Part shown: positions 17,873 to 26,668 of the stretch, piece after piece
Position numbering within the stretch: position 1 is the stretch's first letter
Layout of the letters: each line of letters opens with the position of its first letter
Assembly (NCBI GenBank): GCA_026708005.1
Contig: JAPOVR010000085.1
Location: forward strand, 1-42,478
Source of the DNA: Actinomycetes bacterium
GTDB taxonomy: Bacteria > Actinomycetota > Thermoleophilia > Gaiellales > Gaiellaceae
DNA length: 42,478 nucleotides
Direction: 5' to 3'
Position numbers and translations under genes: made by a program
Notes under the pieces: model-generated
The model's database searches: none
What the model saw: only the letters and a program-made list of their open reading frames with translations
What the model was told of the DNA's origin: nothing

Positions 17873-18283
17873 TTAGAGCATGTGGATGATCTTGGCGGTG
17901 CGCCCGTCCTCGTCGAAGTACTCCATCCTCACCGTCCGGCCCAGCCCGTCACGGACGCTCTCGGCGAACCGGGTCCCATCCCGGCGGAACAGCGTGCAGA
18001 CGCTGTTACCGGCCCCACCCGCCCCCAACCTCATCAGCCCGCCCTCGGGCAGCCCGAACGCCGGCGCAGAACCCGGGGCAGTCCCCGGAGGCGGCGCTGC
18101 ACCCGCACGCGCCCGCGGTCTCTCATTGTCCCCAGCGTTGTCCGGCAGCGTCCCCGTGCTCAACGCCCCGCTACGCCCGCACCCAACGCCAACCACACAC
18201 CCACCACCACCTACCAAACCCGAACCCCAGCGCCGCCGGCTAACGGCCGGCCCGCCCAACCCGCGGCCTGGCGCGCGCTTCAC
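17873..18283 (-). CDS. Possible small hypothetical protein (C-terminal 45 aa convincing)
   Basis: The frame is open for 136 codons. The first two thirds are Gly/Pro/Arg-rich low complexity, and the opposite strand is equally open, so that part could be shadow. The last 45 residues (CTLFRRDGTRFAESVRDG, then MEYFDEDGRTAKIIHML) have normal amino-acid composition and look like a real beta-rich protein end. It is upstream of, and co-directional with, the metalloprotease remnant. Start and function are unknown. Confidence 0.3.
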   Translation of the reverse strand: MKRAPGRGLGGPAVSRRRWGSGLVGGGGCVVGVGCGRSGALSTGTLPDNAGDNERPRARAGAAPPPGTAPGSAPAFGLPEGGLMRLGAGGAGNSVCTLFRRDGTRFAESVRDGLGRTVRMEYFDEDGRTAKIIHML

Positions 18284-18339
18284 GCCGCGCGACTAAGCTA
18301 GGCACCCAGTCAGCATCGGCCAGCGAGCGAGGAGAGACG

Positions 18340-18849
18340 ATGGCGCTTCAGGTAGGCGAGGCGGTGCCCGAGTTCTCGGTGATCACGGGCCCCGGGGAGA
18401 CGGCAACCGGCAGCGAGCTGTTCGCGCTCGGGCCGACGGCAATCCACTTTTACGTCTTCGACTTCACCGGCTCGATGGAGGGCGGCTGACAGCTCCAGCT
18501 CGCTCGCTTCGGCGACAAGGCCTCCGAGTTTCGGAGCCTCGACGTTCATCAGTACGGTGTCAGCGCTGATACCCCATTCGCGCATGCGGCGTTCGCAGAG
18601 AAGGTTGGCATCGACTATCCGCTCCTCTCCGACTACAACTGGGATGCGGCCAAGGCGTTCGGCGTCTACTCCGAGCGCGGCGCGGATGTCCACGAGCTGC
18701 TTGGCGACTACAACCCGGCCAACACGCGGGGTGCCTTCCTAGTCGATACCGATGGGGCCGTGCGCTACGCGTGGTACGCGCCCGACGTGACGACGCTGCC
18801 CGACCCCGACGAGCTGCTGGAGGCGGCGCGCGCTCTCGTCGGCACGTGA
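18340..18849 (+). CDS. Peroxiredoxin-like protein with in-frame TGA: candidate selenoprotein
   Basis: The ATG has a good ribosome site (GAGGAGAG). The frame runs 169 codons interrupted only by TGA at 18487-18489 (codon 50). Both sides belong to one thioredoxin-fold peroxiredoxin of AhpE/BCP type: VGEAVPEFSVITGPGE at the N-terminus, HFYVFDFTGSMEGG before and QLQLARFGDKASEF after the TGA, then YGVSADTPFAH, IDYPLLSDYNWDAAKAFGVY and RGAFLVDTDGAVRYAWYAPD. With four inserted residues, codon 50 falls on the peroxidatic Cys of AhpE (FTG..C-Q-G-E-L). There is no Cys anywhere else in the protein, so a Sec there would be its only redox residue. A hairpin follows 29 bases later. The reaction would be peroxide reduction with a 1-Sec mechanism. 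The alternative is a TGC/TGT-to-TGA nonsense mutation in a region next to pseudogenes. No sel genes are in the window. Confidence 0.68.
18518..18539 (+). promoter_or_regulatory. SECIS-like hairpin downstream of the in-frame TGA
   Basis: The stem pairs AGGC (18518-18521) with GCCT (18536-18539) and, after one bulged C at 18522, TCCGA (18523-18527) with TCGGA (18531-18535), closing a GTT loop (18528-18530). This is nine base pairs, one bulge and a short apical loop beginning with G. As I recall, bacterial SECIS elements have a small loop with a G in its first positions and lie about 16-37 nt after the UGA. Here the loop starts 39 nt after the UGA, slightly long. A shorter UUCG hairpin (18504-18515) lies nearer. 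Confidence 0.5.
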
Positions 18850-18850
18850 G

Positions 18851-19264
18851 GTGAGCGCGCAGAAGGCCGCGGCCACGCGGTACCTCGACGACGTGCTCAG
18901 CACGCGGCGGATCGAGATGGCGGATGAGCTCCTGACCGATGACGTCGTCGTGACGGCGCCCGGCGTGACCATGGAGGGAATCGCCGAGCTCAAGGAGTTC
19001 CTGAGCGCCGGCGCAGTCTCATTCCCCACACGCGATGTCGTCATCGAGGAGCAGATCGAGGAGGGCGACCAGCTGGCCTGTATCTTTCGCCTCGTTATGG
19101 AGCATGTGGGCGAGTACCAGGGGCTTCCGCCGACTGGGAGGCCGGTCGATGTCACCGGCGTCAACGTCTTCCGGTTCGAGGGTGAGCGCATCGGCGAGAT
19201 CCGCGTCTTCTACAACGCGATGGAGGTCATGGAGCAGCTCGGCGCGTTGGACTCCGCGTCTTGA
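18851..19264 (+). CDS. SnoaL-like (NTF2-fold) protein
   Basis: A 137-aa protein that starts with GTG one base after the peroxiredoxin stop, so the two are cotranscribed. The pattern of an N-terminal helix pair (AATRYLDDVLSTRRIEMADELL), DDVVVTAPGVTMEGIAELKEFL and alternating strands ending in GEIRVFYNAMEVMEQLG is typical of SnoaL-like polyketide-cyclase/ester-cyclase proteins with the NTF2 cone fold. Such proteins act as small isomerases, cyclases or dehydratases. A second family member is at 34834-35250, at the other end of the island. The substrate is unknown. Confidence 0.82.
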   Translation: MSAQKAAATRYLDDVLSTRRIEMADELLTDDVVVTAPGVTMEGIAELKEFLSAGAVSFPTRDVVIEEQIEEGDQLACIFRLVMEHVGEYQGLPPTGRPVDVTGVNVFRFEGERIGEIRVFYNAMEVMEQLGALDSAS

Positions 19265-19390
19265 GCCCAGTCGAGCGCTCTGGTCCAAGCGGCCTCGGGA
19301 ACGAGCCCGTCCTCTCTGGTCGTGTGGGCACGGGCCGCGCTCTCCGGCCGGGTCCGCTTGCCCCTGCCATGGCCGACGTCACGGCGTGAG

Positions 19391-21460
19391 ATGACGCACG
19401 CTCGCTGGCGCGTCGCGGTCGACACCGGCGGCACGTTCACCGACGTCGTTGCCGTCGAGGAGGCCACGGGCAAGCGCGTCGTTCGCAAGCTCGCGAGCAC
19501 GCCGGATGATCCGAGCGCGGCGTTCGCCGCCGCCCTGGACGCGCTGCCGCTTCACAGCGGAGACGTCTCGATGGTCGTGCACGGCACAACGGTCGCGACC
19601 AACGCGATCCTCGAGGCCGACTACGCGCGCCTCGGGCTGATTGTCACCGAGGGCTATCGCGAGATGCTCGAGGTCGGACGGCAGACCGTGCCGGGCGACT
19701 TCGGCGACATCACCTGGTGGATTAAGCCGCCCCGTGTCGTGCCGCTTGAGCTCGTTCGCGAGGTCGGTGGCCGTCTCGACCATGAGGGCGCCGAGCTGCG
19801 CGCTCTCGATGAACAGGCGGTTCGCCGGGCGGCGCGCGAGTTTCGCGCGCTCGGAATCGGCGCGGTCGCCGTGTCGATGATCCACTCCTACCGCAACCCG
19901 AGCCACGAGGAGCGCGCGCGCGAGCTCGTGCTGGCTGAGCACCCCGACTGCTTCGTCTCGATCTCCGCTGATGTCATCCGCGAGTACCGCGAGTACGAAC
20001 GGACGCTGACGACGTGTCTCAACACCGGGCTCATGCCGGGGCTCTCCGCCTACGTCGGGCGGCTCGAGGCCAGGCTGGCCGACGAGGGCGTGCAGCTCCT
20101 GATCATGAAGTCGAGCGGCGGGGTGGCCGCGGCGCGCGAGCTCGTCGAGCGTCCGGTCGGTGCCGTCCTCTCAGGCCCGGCGGCTGGCGTCGTGGGCGCC
20201 TGCGCGGCCGCGTCCTCGGCCGGCCACGACGACGTCCTCACACTGGACATGGGTGGAACCAGCACCGACATCGCGCTCGTGAGCGGCGGCATGCCACAGC
20301 TTCTGAGCGAGGGCCGCATCGACGTCTACGACCTGAAGGTCCCGATGATCGACATGACCGCCGTCGGCGCGGGCGGCGGGTCGATCGCCTGGCTGACCGG
20401 CGGCAACGCGCTGCGGGTTGGGCCGCGCAGCGCGGGATCGGTGCCCGGGCCTGTCGCCTACGGGCGGGGCGGGGAGGAGCTGACGGTGACCGATGCGAAC
20501 CTCGTGCTCGGCAGGATCGGCTCGACGCTCGCCGGCGGCGTGGTCGAGCTCGACCGCAATCTGGCGCTCGGCGCGCTGCGGGACAGGGTCGCCGAGCCGC
20601 TCGGACTCTCCGTGGAGGAAGCGGCCGCCGGCGTCCTCGAGCTCGCGGTCGCGAACATCACGGGCGGTATTCGGGTTGTCTCGGTCAAGCGGGGCCGCGA
20701 CCCGCGCGACTACGCGCTCGTGGCCTCTGGCGGCGCCGGCCCGCTGCACGCGTGCCTGATCGCAGGCGCGCTTGGGCTGGAGACAGTCGTCGTGCCGCCC
20801 TCGCCGGGTGCAAGCTCGGCCGCGGGCCTGCTTCATGCCGACGTGCGGGTCGACGACATCGTCACCGACGTCCAGCAGGAGGACACGCTCGACACCGAGC
20901 GGCTCTCGCAGGCGCTCGCGAAGGCCTCGGCGCGGGTGTCTGAAACACTGGAGCAGCAGGGATTCGGCCTTGGCGAGGCCCGGCTCGAGGGCTTCCTCGA
21001 CGTCCGCTACGTCGGGCAGGCCTACGAGCTCCGCGTGCCCATCGACGCGGCGCTGGATGCCATCACCGAGGAGGTGCTCTCGCGCGCGCTCGACCGCTTC
21101 CACCGCACCCACGAGGAGCGCTATGGGTACTCCTACCGGGGTCGCGAGCCCGTCGAGATTGTCAATGCGGTGGTGACCGGGCTCGAGCTGCTCGCGGTGC
21201 CCGAGCCGGGCCCGGCTTTGGGCCGGGCGAGCACCTGGAGCATGCGTGAGACCACTCAGCGTGACGTGTACTTCGCGGGCAGCGGCTGGGTCGAGACGGC
21301 GGTGTACGAGCGCCCGCCCGCCACAGCCGGGCACCTGAGCGGGCCCGCGATCATCGAGGAGTACGACGCGACAACGGTTGTCGATCCAGGCTGGACGGTG
21401 CACGCGAACGACCTCGGTCAGCTCGTGCTTGCACGTGGCGCAACGACAGATGGCACCTGA
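19391..21460 (+). CDS. hyuA: HyuA-type hydantoinase/oxoprolinase/acetone-carboxylase subunit
   Basis: 689 aa from MTHARWRVAVDTGGTFTDVV, the normal start block of the family; upstream in-frame codons are shadow. The ATPase (actin-like) signatures are present: VDTGGTFTD near the N-terminus, HGTTVATNAILE, GPAAGVVGACAA, LDMGGTSTDIALV and GAGGGSIAW. SGGAGPLHACLIAGALG and VPPSPGASSAAGLLHAD complete the nucleotide-binding half. These proteins pair with HyuB to open cyclic amides (5-oxoproline, N-methylhydantoin) using ATP, or to carboxylate ketones. The next gene is its HyuB partner, overlapping by eleven bases. The subfamily cannot be fixed from sequence alone. Confidence 0.94.
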   Translation: MTHARWRVAVDTGGTFTDVVAVEEATGKRVVRKLASTPDDPSAAFAAALDALPLHSGDVSMVVHGTTVATNAILEADYARLGLIVTEGYREMLEVGRQTVPGDFGDITWWIKPPRVVPLELVREVGGRLDHEGAELRALDEQAVRRAAREFRALGIGAVAVSMIHSYRNPSHEERARELVLAEHPDCFVSISADVIREYREYERTLTTCLNTGLMPGLSAYVGRLEARLADEGVQLLIMKSSGGVAAARELVERPVGAVLSGPAAGVVGACAAASSAGHDDVLTLDMGGTSTDIALVSGGMPQLLSEGRIDVYDLKVPMIDMTAVGAGGGSIAWLTGGNALRVGPRSAGSVPGPVAYGRGGEELTVTDANLVLGRIGSTLAGGVVELDRNLALGALRDRVAEPLGLSVEEAAAGVLELAVANITGGIRVVSVKRGRDPRDYALVASGGAGPLHACLIAGALGLETVVVPPSPGASSAAGLLHADVRVDDIVTDVQQEDTLDTERLSQALAKASARVSETLEQQGFGLGEARLEGFLDVRYVGQAYELRVPIDAALDAITEEVLSRALDRFHRTHEERYGYSYRGREPVEIVNAVVTGLELLAVPEPGPALGRASTWSMRETTQRDVYFAGSGWVETAVYERPPATAGHLSGPAIIEEYDATTVVDPGWTVHANDLGQLVLARGATTDGT

Positions 21461-23408
21461 GAGCGATCCGCATCCGGCCGCCGCCCGCATCGACGAGAGC
21501 GCCTATGCGCCGCCGGCGTTCGAGCCGTTTCGCACCCAGGAGTGGCCCCGAGCCGGCGGGGAGCTCGAGCGCATCGCGCGTGCCCGAGAGCGCCTTGACC
21601 CGATCACGGTCGACGTCGTGGAGGGGGCGCTCGAGTCGGCGATCGCGGAGGCCGAGGCGGGGGTCGAGCGCACGGCGCGCTCCACGCTGATCCGCGAGCA
21701 GCACGACTTCAGGGCCTCGGTGAACACGGTTGACTGCCAGAGCGTGACGCACGTCTCCTTCGCGGCCACCGCAGATGCGGTCAGGGCCCACTACCCGCTC
21801 GAGGAGATCCACGAGGGCGATGTGTTCCTCTTCAACGACGTCTACGACTCGCACGGCACGCTCAGCCAGCTGCCCGACTTCTCGGTGGCCGTGCCGGTGT
21901 TCGAGGCCGGGCGGCTGCTGGCCTTCGCACAGATCTTCGGACACCTCTCGGATGTCGGCGGACGGGTGAGCGGCAGCCTCCCGCTGACCTCGGTGAGCAT
22001 CTTCGAGGAGGGCCTCCAGGTGCCGCCGGTGCGCCTCTACGAGCAGGGGGAGCTCAACACCGCGGTCTGGAAGGTCGTGCTGCGCAACACGCGGTTCCCC
22101 GACGAGGTGCGCGCCGACATCGATGCGTTCGTCGGGGCAACCCGGCTGATCGAGCGGCGCATCCACGAGCTGGTCGAGCGCCTCGACGCCGACCGGGTCG
22201 AGGCGGCGATGGCCGAGCTGATCGAGCGGTGCGCGCGCACGCTGCGGGACGTCGTCCTACCGAAGCTCTCTGACGGCGAGTTCCTCGGCGAGGACTTCGC
22301 CGACAACGACAACGTCGAGCTCGACCATCCGGTCAGGCTCCAGGTGATGGTGCGGAAGGACCCCGATAAGATCATCCTCGACTGGAGCGGCACGAGCCCG
22401 CAGACGGCCGGGCCGATCAACTGGGTGACGAACGGGCGCTACGTCGCGAAGTGGCTCGGAGCCTTCCTCAAGGTGTTCGATCCGGGGATGGTCGTCAACG
22501 AGGGGGTCACGGACGTCCTGCGGTGCTACATTCCGCCGGGCACGGTCTTGAGCCCCAGCTATCCGGCCGCGATCTCCAATCGGATGCCGACGATGCTGCG
22601 GGCGGTCAGCGCCTACCGCGCCGCGCTCGTGCGCGCCTTCGGTGGCCAGTCGGTCGCCGACTTCAACTGCGGGCAGCTCTACGGGTTCCACGGGGTGGTG
22701 GACGGTGAGGCGTTCCTCTTCCGGGAGGTCTTCGGGGCCGGCTCGGGCGCGCGGCCCTTCGCCGACGGCACCGACGCCGTCGGCATGGTGCCGAACTCCA
22801 AGAACCTCCCTGCGGAGTTCATCGAGCAGCGGTTCCCGGTCGTTGTCGAGCGCGTGGGTCTCAGCCCGGACTCGGCCGGGCCGGGCACGTTCCGCGGCGG
22901 GTTCGGCTACGTGAAGGACCTGCGCGTGCTCGTGGCTGGAAGCTTCATGAGCATGGCCGAGCGCACCGGCTTCGGGCCGTGGGGCATACACGGCGGCCGT
23001 GCGGGTCAGCCCGGCGGGCTGTGGATCAATCCCGGCAGCGCCAAGGAGCGGCACGTCCGGTTCCGGCGAGAGGTGACACCGGTCAGCGCTGGGGATCTCG
23101 TTCGGATCGTCACGCCCGGCGGCGGCGGCTTCGGCGACCCGCTCGAGCGTGATGTCGAGGCCGTTCGGCTGGATGTGCTGCGACGGCTGGTCTCTCCCGA
23201 GAGTGCGGCCGAGGACTACGGCGTGGTTCTGCGCGAGGTCGCGGGCGCCGCGCCCGACGTCGCGGTTGACGCCGCCGCCACCGAGGCCACCCGCGCCGCG
23301 CTGCGCGGGTCACGCCCGCCGCTTGCGCTCATCGACCGGGGCGCCTACGCGCAGGAGTGCCGGGCTGCCGGCAGGATCGACTTCGACGAGCCGCTGCTCG
23401 GGCCGTGA
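21450..23408 (+). CDS. hyuB: HyuB-type hydantoinase/oxoprolinase subunit
   Basis: 652 aa from MAPESDPHPAAARIDE; the ATG overlaps the HyuA stop by eleven bases. The family core is clear: LDPITVDVVEGALESAIAEAEAGVERTARST, DVFLFNDVYDSHGTLSQLPDFSVAVPVF, GHLSDVGGRVSGSLPLTS, a long helix RLIERRIHELVERL, ILDWSGTSPQTAGPINWV, IPPGTVLSPSYPAAISNRMPT and RIVTPGGGGFGDPLERD near the end. It forms the second half of the ATP-dependent amidase or carboxylase complex with HyuA. Length and motifs look intact. An alpha/beta-fold gene follows after 57 bases, with TATCAT (23438-23443) as a possible -10 element before it. Confidence 0.94.
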   Translation: MAPESDPHPAAARIDESAYAPPAFEPFRTQEWPRAGGELERIARARERLDPITVDVVEGALESAIAEAEAGVERTARSTLIREQHDFRASVNTVDCQSVTHVSFAATADAVRAHYPLEEIHEGDVFLFNDVYDSHGTLSQLPDFSVAVPVFEAGRLLAFAQIFGHLSDVGGRVSGSLPLTSVSIFEEGLQVPPVRLYEQGELNTAVWKVVLRNTRFPDEVRADIDAFVGATRLIERRIHELVERLDADRVEAAMAELIERCARTLRDVVLPKLSDGEFLGEDFADNDNVELDHPVRLQVMVRKDPDKIILDWSGTSPQTAGPINWVTNGRYVAKWLGAFLKVFDPGMVVNEGVTDVLRCYIPPGTVLSPSYPAAISNRMPTMLRAVSAYRAALVRAFGGQSVADFNCGQLYGFHGVVDGEAFLFREVFGAGSGARPFADGTDAVGMVPNSKNLPAEFIEQRFPVVVERVGLSPDSAGPGTFRGGFGYVKDLRVLVAGSFMSMAERTGFGPWGIHGGRAGQPGGLWINPGSAKERHVRFRREVTPVSAGDLVRIVTPGGGGFGDPLERDVEAVRLDVLRRLVSPESAAEDYGVVLREVAGAAPDVAVDAAATEATRAALRGSRPPLALIDRGAYAQECRAAGRIDFDEPLLGP

Positions 23409-23465
23409 AGGCAGCATGACGGGCCAACGACCCCGGCTATCATCGAGTCCCCTTCTTAGGCGGGC

Positions 23466-24272
23466 ATGAGGATGGATGCCATCGAGCTCTACTACGAGCG
23501 TGCGGGCGACGGCGAGGTCGTTGTCGGGGCCGGCGGCTGGGGCGTGCGTCCAGCGGCCGATCTGGCGGCGCTCCTGCCGAGGATCTTCGCAGACCGCCAG
23601 GCGCTGACCTTCCACTACCGCGGCATGGGCAACAGCGAGCTCGGGCCCGACGTTCCCCACACGAGCACGCTCTACGCCCACGACGTCCTGGGCATCCTCG
23701 ACCGCGCGGGCGTCGAGCGCGCCCACCTCGTCGGCATGGGCGGGATGGGGGCGATCGTCCTGGGCGAGCTGGCCATCCTCGCCCCCGACCGTGTCGCGAG
23801 CGCCGTCCTCCACGAGCCCTGGGCGGTCTGCGACACCTCGTTGCGCTGGCAGATCGAGACGCTTCGCGACCTCCACGAGCACGTCGGCTTCGAGGCCTAC
23901 CAGAAGGCGGCCGCGGCCCTGTGCTTCACGCCGGCCTACATCGAGGAGCACAGCCAGCAGATCCTCGACAACATCTGGGTCAACCTCCGAGGCAACCTTC
24001 GAACCCACCTGCGCTACATCGACGTCTGTCTCGGGCACGATGCGCGCGATCGGCTGCACCGGCTCGTCGCGCCGACGCTCCTCATCACCGGCGACGAGGC
24101 GGATCTCATGACCGGTGCGCGGCTCCTGCCCGCGCTCGCCTCGAGGATTCCGAACGCCGAGACGCACGTGATGGCGGACGCGCCGCACGCGTTCTTCGAG
24201 TCCGCCGAGAAGGTGCGGGAGTTCGACGAGGTGGTGTCGGCCTTCCTCGACCGCCATCCCATCGACCCATGA
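23466..24272 (+). CDS. Alpha/beta-hydrolase-fold protein with Gly at the nucleophile position
   Basis: A 268-aa single-domain protein. LTFHYRGMGNSELGPDVPHTS and the elbow strand HLVGMGGMGAIVLGELAILAPDRVASAV match the fold, but the elbow is G-M-G-G-M-G, with Gly in place of the catalytic Ser. The Asp region (LLITGDEADLM) and the His region (ADAPHAFFESAEKV) are kept. The lost nucleophile speaks against ester hydrolysis. It sits between HyuB and the molybdenum hydroxylase, whose large subunit starts by ATGA overlap, so it belongs to that operon. An alternative start at the third codon (MDAIELYYERAG) is possible. A second nucleophile-less family member is at 10757-11575. Confidence 0.86.
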   Translation: MRMDAIELYYERAGDGEVVVGAGGWGVRPAADLAALLPRIFADRQALTFHYRGMGNSELGPDVPHTSTLYAHDVLGILDRAGVERAHLVGMGGMGAIVLGELAILAPDRVASAVLHEPWAVCDTSLRWQIETLRDLHEHVGFEAYQKAAAALCFTPAYIEEHSQQILDNIWVNLRGNLRTHLRYIDVCLGHDARDRLHRLVAPTLLITGDEADLMTGARLLPALASRIPNAETHVMADAPHAFFESAEKVREFDEVVSAFLDRHPIDP

Positions 24273-26668
24273 GCGACGCGGCGGAAAGCACGGGCAACGG
24301 CACGGCCAGCGGGAGCCTCATGGGCGCTCGCCAGCCGCAGATCGCCGGCGCCAGGCTCGTGCAGGGACAGGCCGTCTTCGCCGCCGACGTCAGCCTGTCG
24401 GGGATGCTGCACGCCTCGATTCTGCGCAGCCCGGTCCCGCACGCCCGCATCGGGAGGATCGACGCCGACGCCGCTCGCCGTGCTCCCGGCGTGGAGTACG
24501 TCCTGACGGGCGCCGAGGCGGCGCAGCTCTCCGACCCGATCCCCCACTACCTCGACCCGGCTCCGATCGGCGGCAAGCACGCCGACGTCCGCTGCCTCGC
24601 GGTCGACACGGTCGTCTATGCAGGCCAGCCGGTCGCCGTCGTCGCGGCGAGCAGCCCGAACGAGGCGAAGGCCGCGGCCGAGCTGATCGAGGTCGACTAC
24701 CAGCCGCTCCCGCACGTCCTCGATGCACAGGCGGCGCTCGCGCCGGACGCTCCGCGCCTCTACGACGGGTGGGACGACAACGTCGTCCTCTCGTTCGGGC
24801 AGAAGGCGGGAGACGTCGAGGCTGCGTTCGAGCAGGCCGAGCATGTGATCTCGGGCTCGGTGTCGGTTCAGCGCTCCGCCGCCTCGCCGCTGGAGCCCCG
24901 CGCGTACGTCGCGAGCTGGAACGCAGCCTCCGGCCGCCTGACGCTGTACGCGGCGACCCAGAACCCCCACACGCTGCGCGAGATGCTCGCGCGCTCGCTG
25001 CGGCTGCGCGAGAGCGACGTTCGGATCATCACGCCGTCGCTCGGTGGCGCGTTCGGGAGCAAGATGCCGAGCCACCCGGAGGAGACGCTCATCCCGCTCC
25101 TGGCGAGGCTCGCCGGCGCGCCCGTGAGGTGGGTCGAGGACCGCCGCGAGAGCCTCCTCGTCGGCGGCCGTGAGCAGGTCCACCAGTTCGAGGTCGCCGC
25201 CGACGGCGACGGGCGCGTGCGGGCGATTCGCAACGACATCGTCGGCTCGACCGGCGCCGTCGCCTCGCTGCCGGGCTGGGCGATGGTCCTCATGGCCGCG
25301 CTCGCGATGCCCTGCGGCTACAACGTCCAGGACTGCGAGATCACCTACACCGCGGTCGCGACGAACAAGGCTCCCTGGAACGCGCAGCGCGGCTTCGGCA
25401 AGGAGGCTGCGAACCTCGTGATGGAACGCATCATGGATGCTGTCGCGCGCCAGCTCGAGCTCGATCCGGCCGAGGTCCGCCGGCGCAACCTCGTTGGGGC
25501 CGACGCGTTCCCGTACACGACGGCGACGGGGTTCGTGCTCGACAGCGGCGACTACGACGCCGTCCTCTCCGACGCGCTCGAGCTGTTTGGCTACGAGGAC
25601 GAGCGCAGGCGCCAGCGGGCGGCGCGTGAGCAGGGGCGCCACCTCGGCATCGGCGTTGCCTTCGAGGTGATGCCCGAAGGCGGCGCGATCCCCGGCGTGG
25701 GCGGCGGCTTCGACTCGGCGACGGTGCGGATCAATCCATCCGGGCAGGTCACCGTGCTCACCGGGGTCACGTCGCCCGGCGGGGGTAACGATACGGCGCT
25801 TGCCCAGATCGTCGCGGATGAGCTCGGCGCCGAGCTCGGCGAGATCGAGGTCGTTCAGGGCGATACCGACGTGTGCCCGTTCGGCTTCGGCAACGGCACG
25901 GGCCGAAGCGTCGTCACCGGCGGGTCGGCCGCAGCCCTGGCCGCGCGCGACCTGCGGGAGCGGCTCGTGTCGGTCGCGGCCGTCATGCTCGAGGCCGACG
26001 TGGGCGATCTGGTCGCCCGCGGCGGGAAGGTGGTCGTTGCGCAGGAGCCCGAGCGCGCCGTGGCGCTGGGAGATGTCGCGCGCAGCGTCGTCACGCTCTC
26101 GCACCTCACCGCGATGGGGGTCGAGCCGTCGCTCGAGGCATCCCGCGTGTACCGCGCCCCCCACGTCAACCACATTCCTGATGAGCAGGGCCGGATGAAC
26201 CCGTATCCGACCTACGGCAACGCCGCCTACGCGGCGCTCGTCGAGGTCGATATCGAGACGGGAACGGTCACGCCCGTACGGGTCGCGGTCTGCCACGACT
26301 GCGGCACGGTGGTGAACCCGCTGCTCGTCGACGGTCAGATCCAGGGCGGCATCGTGATGGGCCTCGGGGTGGCGCTCGGAGAGGAAGTCGCCTACGGCGC
26401 CGACGGTGTCCCCGCGGTCACGACGTTCGCCGAGTACCTGATGCCGCGCGCGGCGGATGTGCCGGAGATTCTCATCACCCATCGGGAGACCCCGAGCCCG
26501 TACACGCTGCTCGGGACGAAGGGCGCGGGCGAGGCCGGGCTCGCGGGCGCGCAGGCGGCGATCGTCAGTGCCGTCGAGGATGCGATCGCTCCGCTCGGCG
26601 GACGGGTCACCGAGCTGCCCCTGCGTCCGCCCGCGGTGCTCGACGCGATGGATCGGCGGGCCACGTGA
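24269..26668 (+). CDS. Molybdenum hydroxylase large (MoCo) subunit, xanthine-dehydrogenase family
   Basis: 799 aa starting at ATG in an ATGA overlap with the previous gene. The N-terminal a/b hammerhead reads GARLVQGQAVFAADV...LHASILRSPVPHARIGRID. Molybdopterin-binding blocks are present: LGGAFGSK, NAQRGFGKEAANLVMERI (the GFG loop) and DCGTVVNPLLVDGQIQGGIVMGLGVALGEE. GTKGAGEAGLAGA carries the Glu expected to be the catalytic base. The motif of form-I CO dehydrogenase (AYRCSFR) is absent, so this is a hydroxylase of aldehydes or N-heterocycles rather than CODH. It works with the FAD (26665) and 2Fe-2S (27543) subunits that follow. It hydroxylates a ring or aldehyde carbon with water as the oxygen source, in the cytoplasm. 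Confidence 0.94.
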   Translation: MSDAAESTGNGTASGSLMGARQPQIAGARLVQGQAVFAADVSLSGMLHASILRSPVPHARIGRIDADAARRAPGVEYVLTGAEAAQLSDPIPHYLDPAPIGGKHADVRCLAVDTVVYAGQPVAVVAASSPNEAKAAAELIEVDYQPLPHVLDAQAALAPDAPRLYDGWDDNVVLSFGQKAGDVEAAFEQAEHVISGSVSVQRSAASPLEPRAYVASWNAASGRLTLYAATQNPHTLREMLARSLRLRESDVRIITPSLGGAFGSKMPSHPEETLIPLLARLAGAPVRWVEDRRESLLVGGREQVHQFEVAADGDGRVRAIRNDIVGSTGAVASLPGWAMVLMAALAMPCGYNVQDCEITYTAVATNKAPWNAQRGFGKEAANLVMERIMDAVARQLELDPAEVRRRNLVGADAFPYTTATGFVLDSGDYDAVLSDALELFGYEDERRRQRAAREQGRHLGIGVAFEVMPEGGAIPGVGGGFDSATVRINPSGQVTVLTGVTSPGGGNDTALAQIVADELGAELGEIEVVQGDTDVCPFGFGNGTGRSVVTGGSAAALAARDLRERLVSVAAVMLEADVGDLVARGGKVVVAQEPERAVALGDVARSVVTLSHLTAMGVEPSLEASRVYRAPHVNHIPDEQGRMNPYPTYGNAAYAALVEVDIETGTVTPVRVAVCHDCGTVVNPLLVDGQIQGGIVMGLGVALGEEVAYGADGVPAVTTFAEYLMPRAADVPEILITHRETPSPYTLLGTKGAGEAGLAGAQAAIVSAVEDAIAPLGGRVTELPLRPPAVLDAMDRRAT

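Noticed and set aside
17880..18296. Plus-strand frame of 138 codons ahead of the peroxiredoxin
   Set aside because: It is Pro/Ser/Arg-rich low complexity opposite a minus-strand frame with a more natural C-terminus. No start signal.
24014..26482. Long minus-strand open frame (822 codons) opposite the molybdenum hydroxylase
   Set aside because: It is Arg/Asp/His-rich without family motifs and lies fully antisense to a gene with clear motifs. It results from high GC codon bias.
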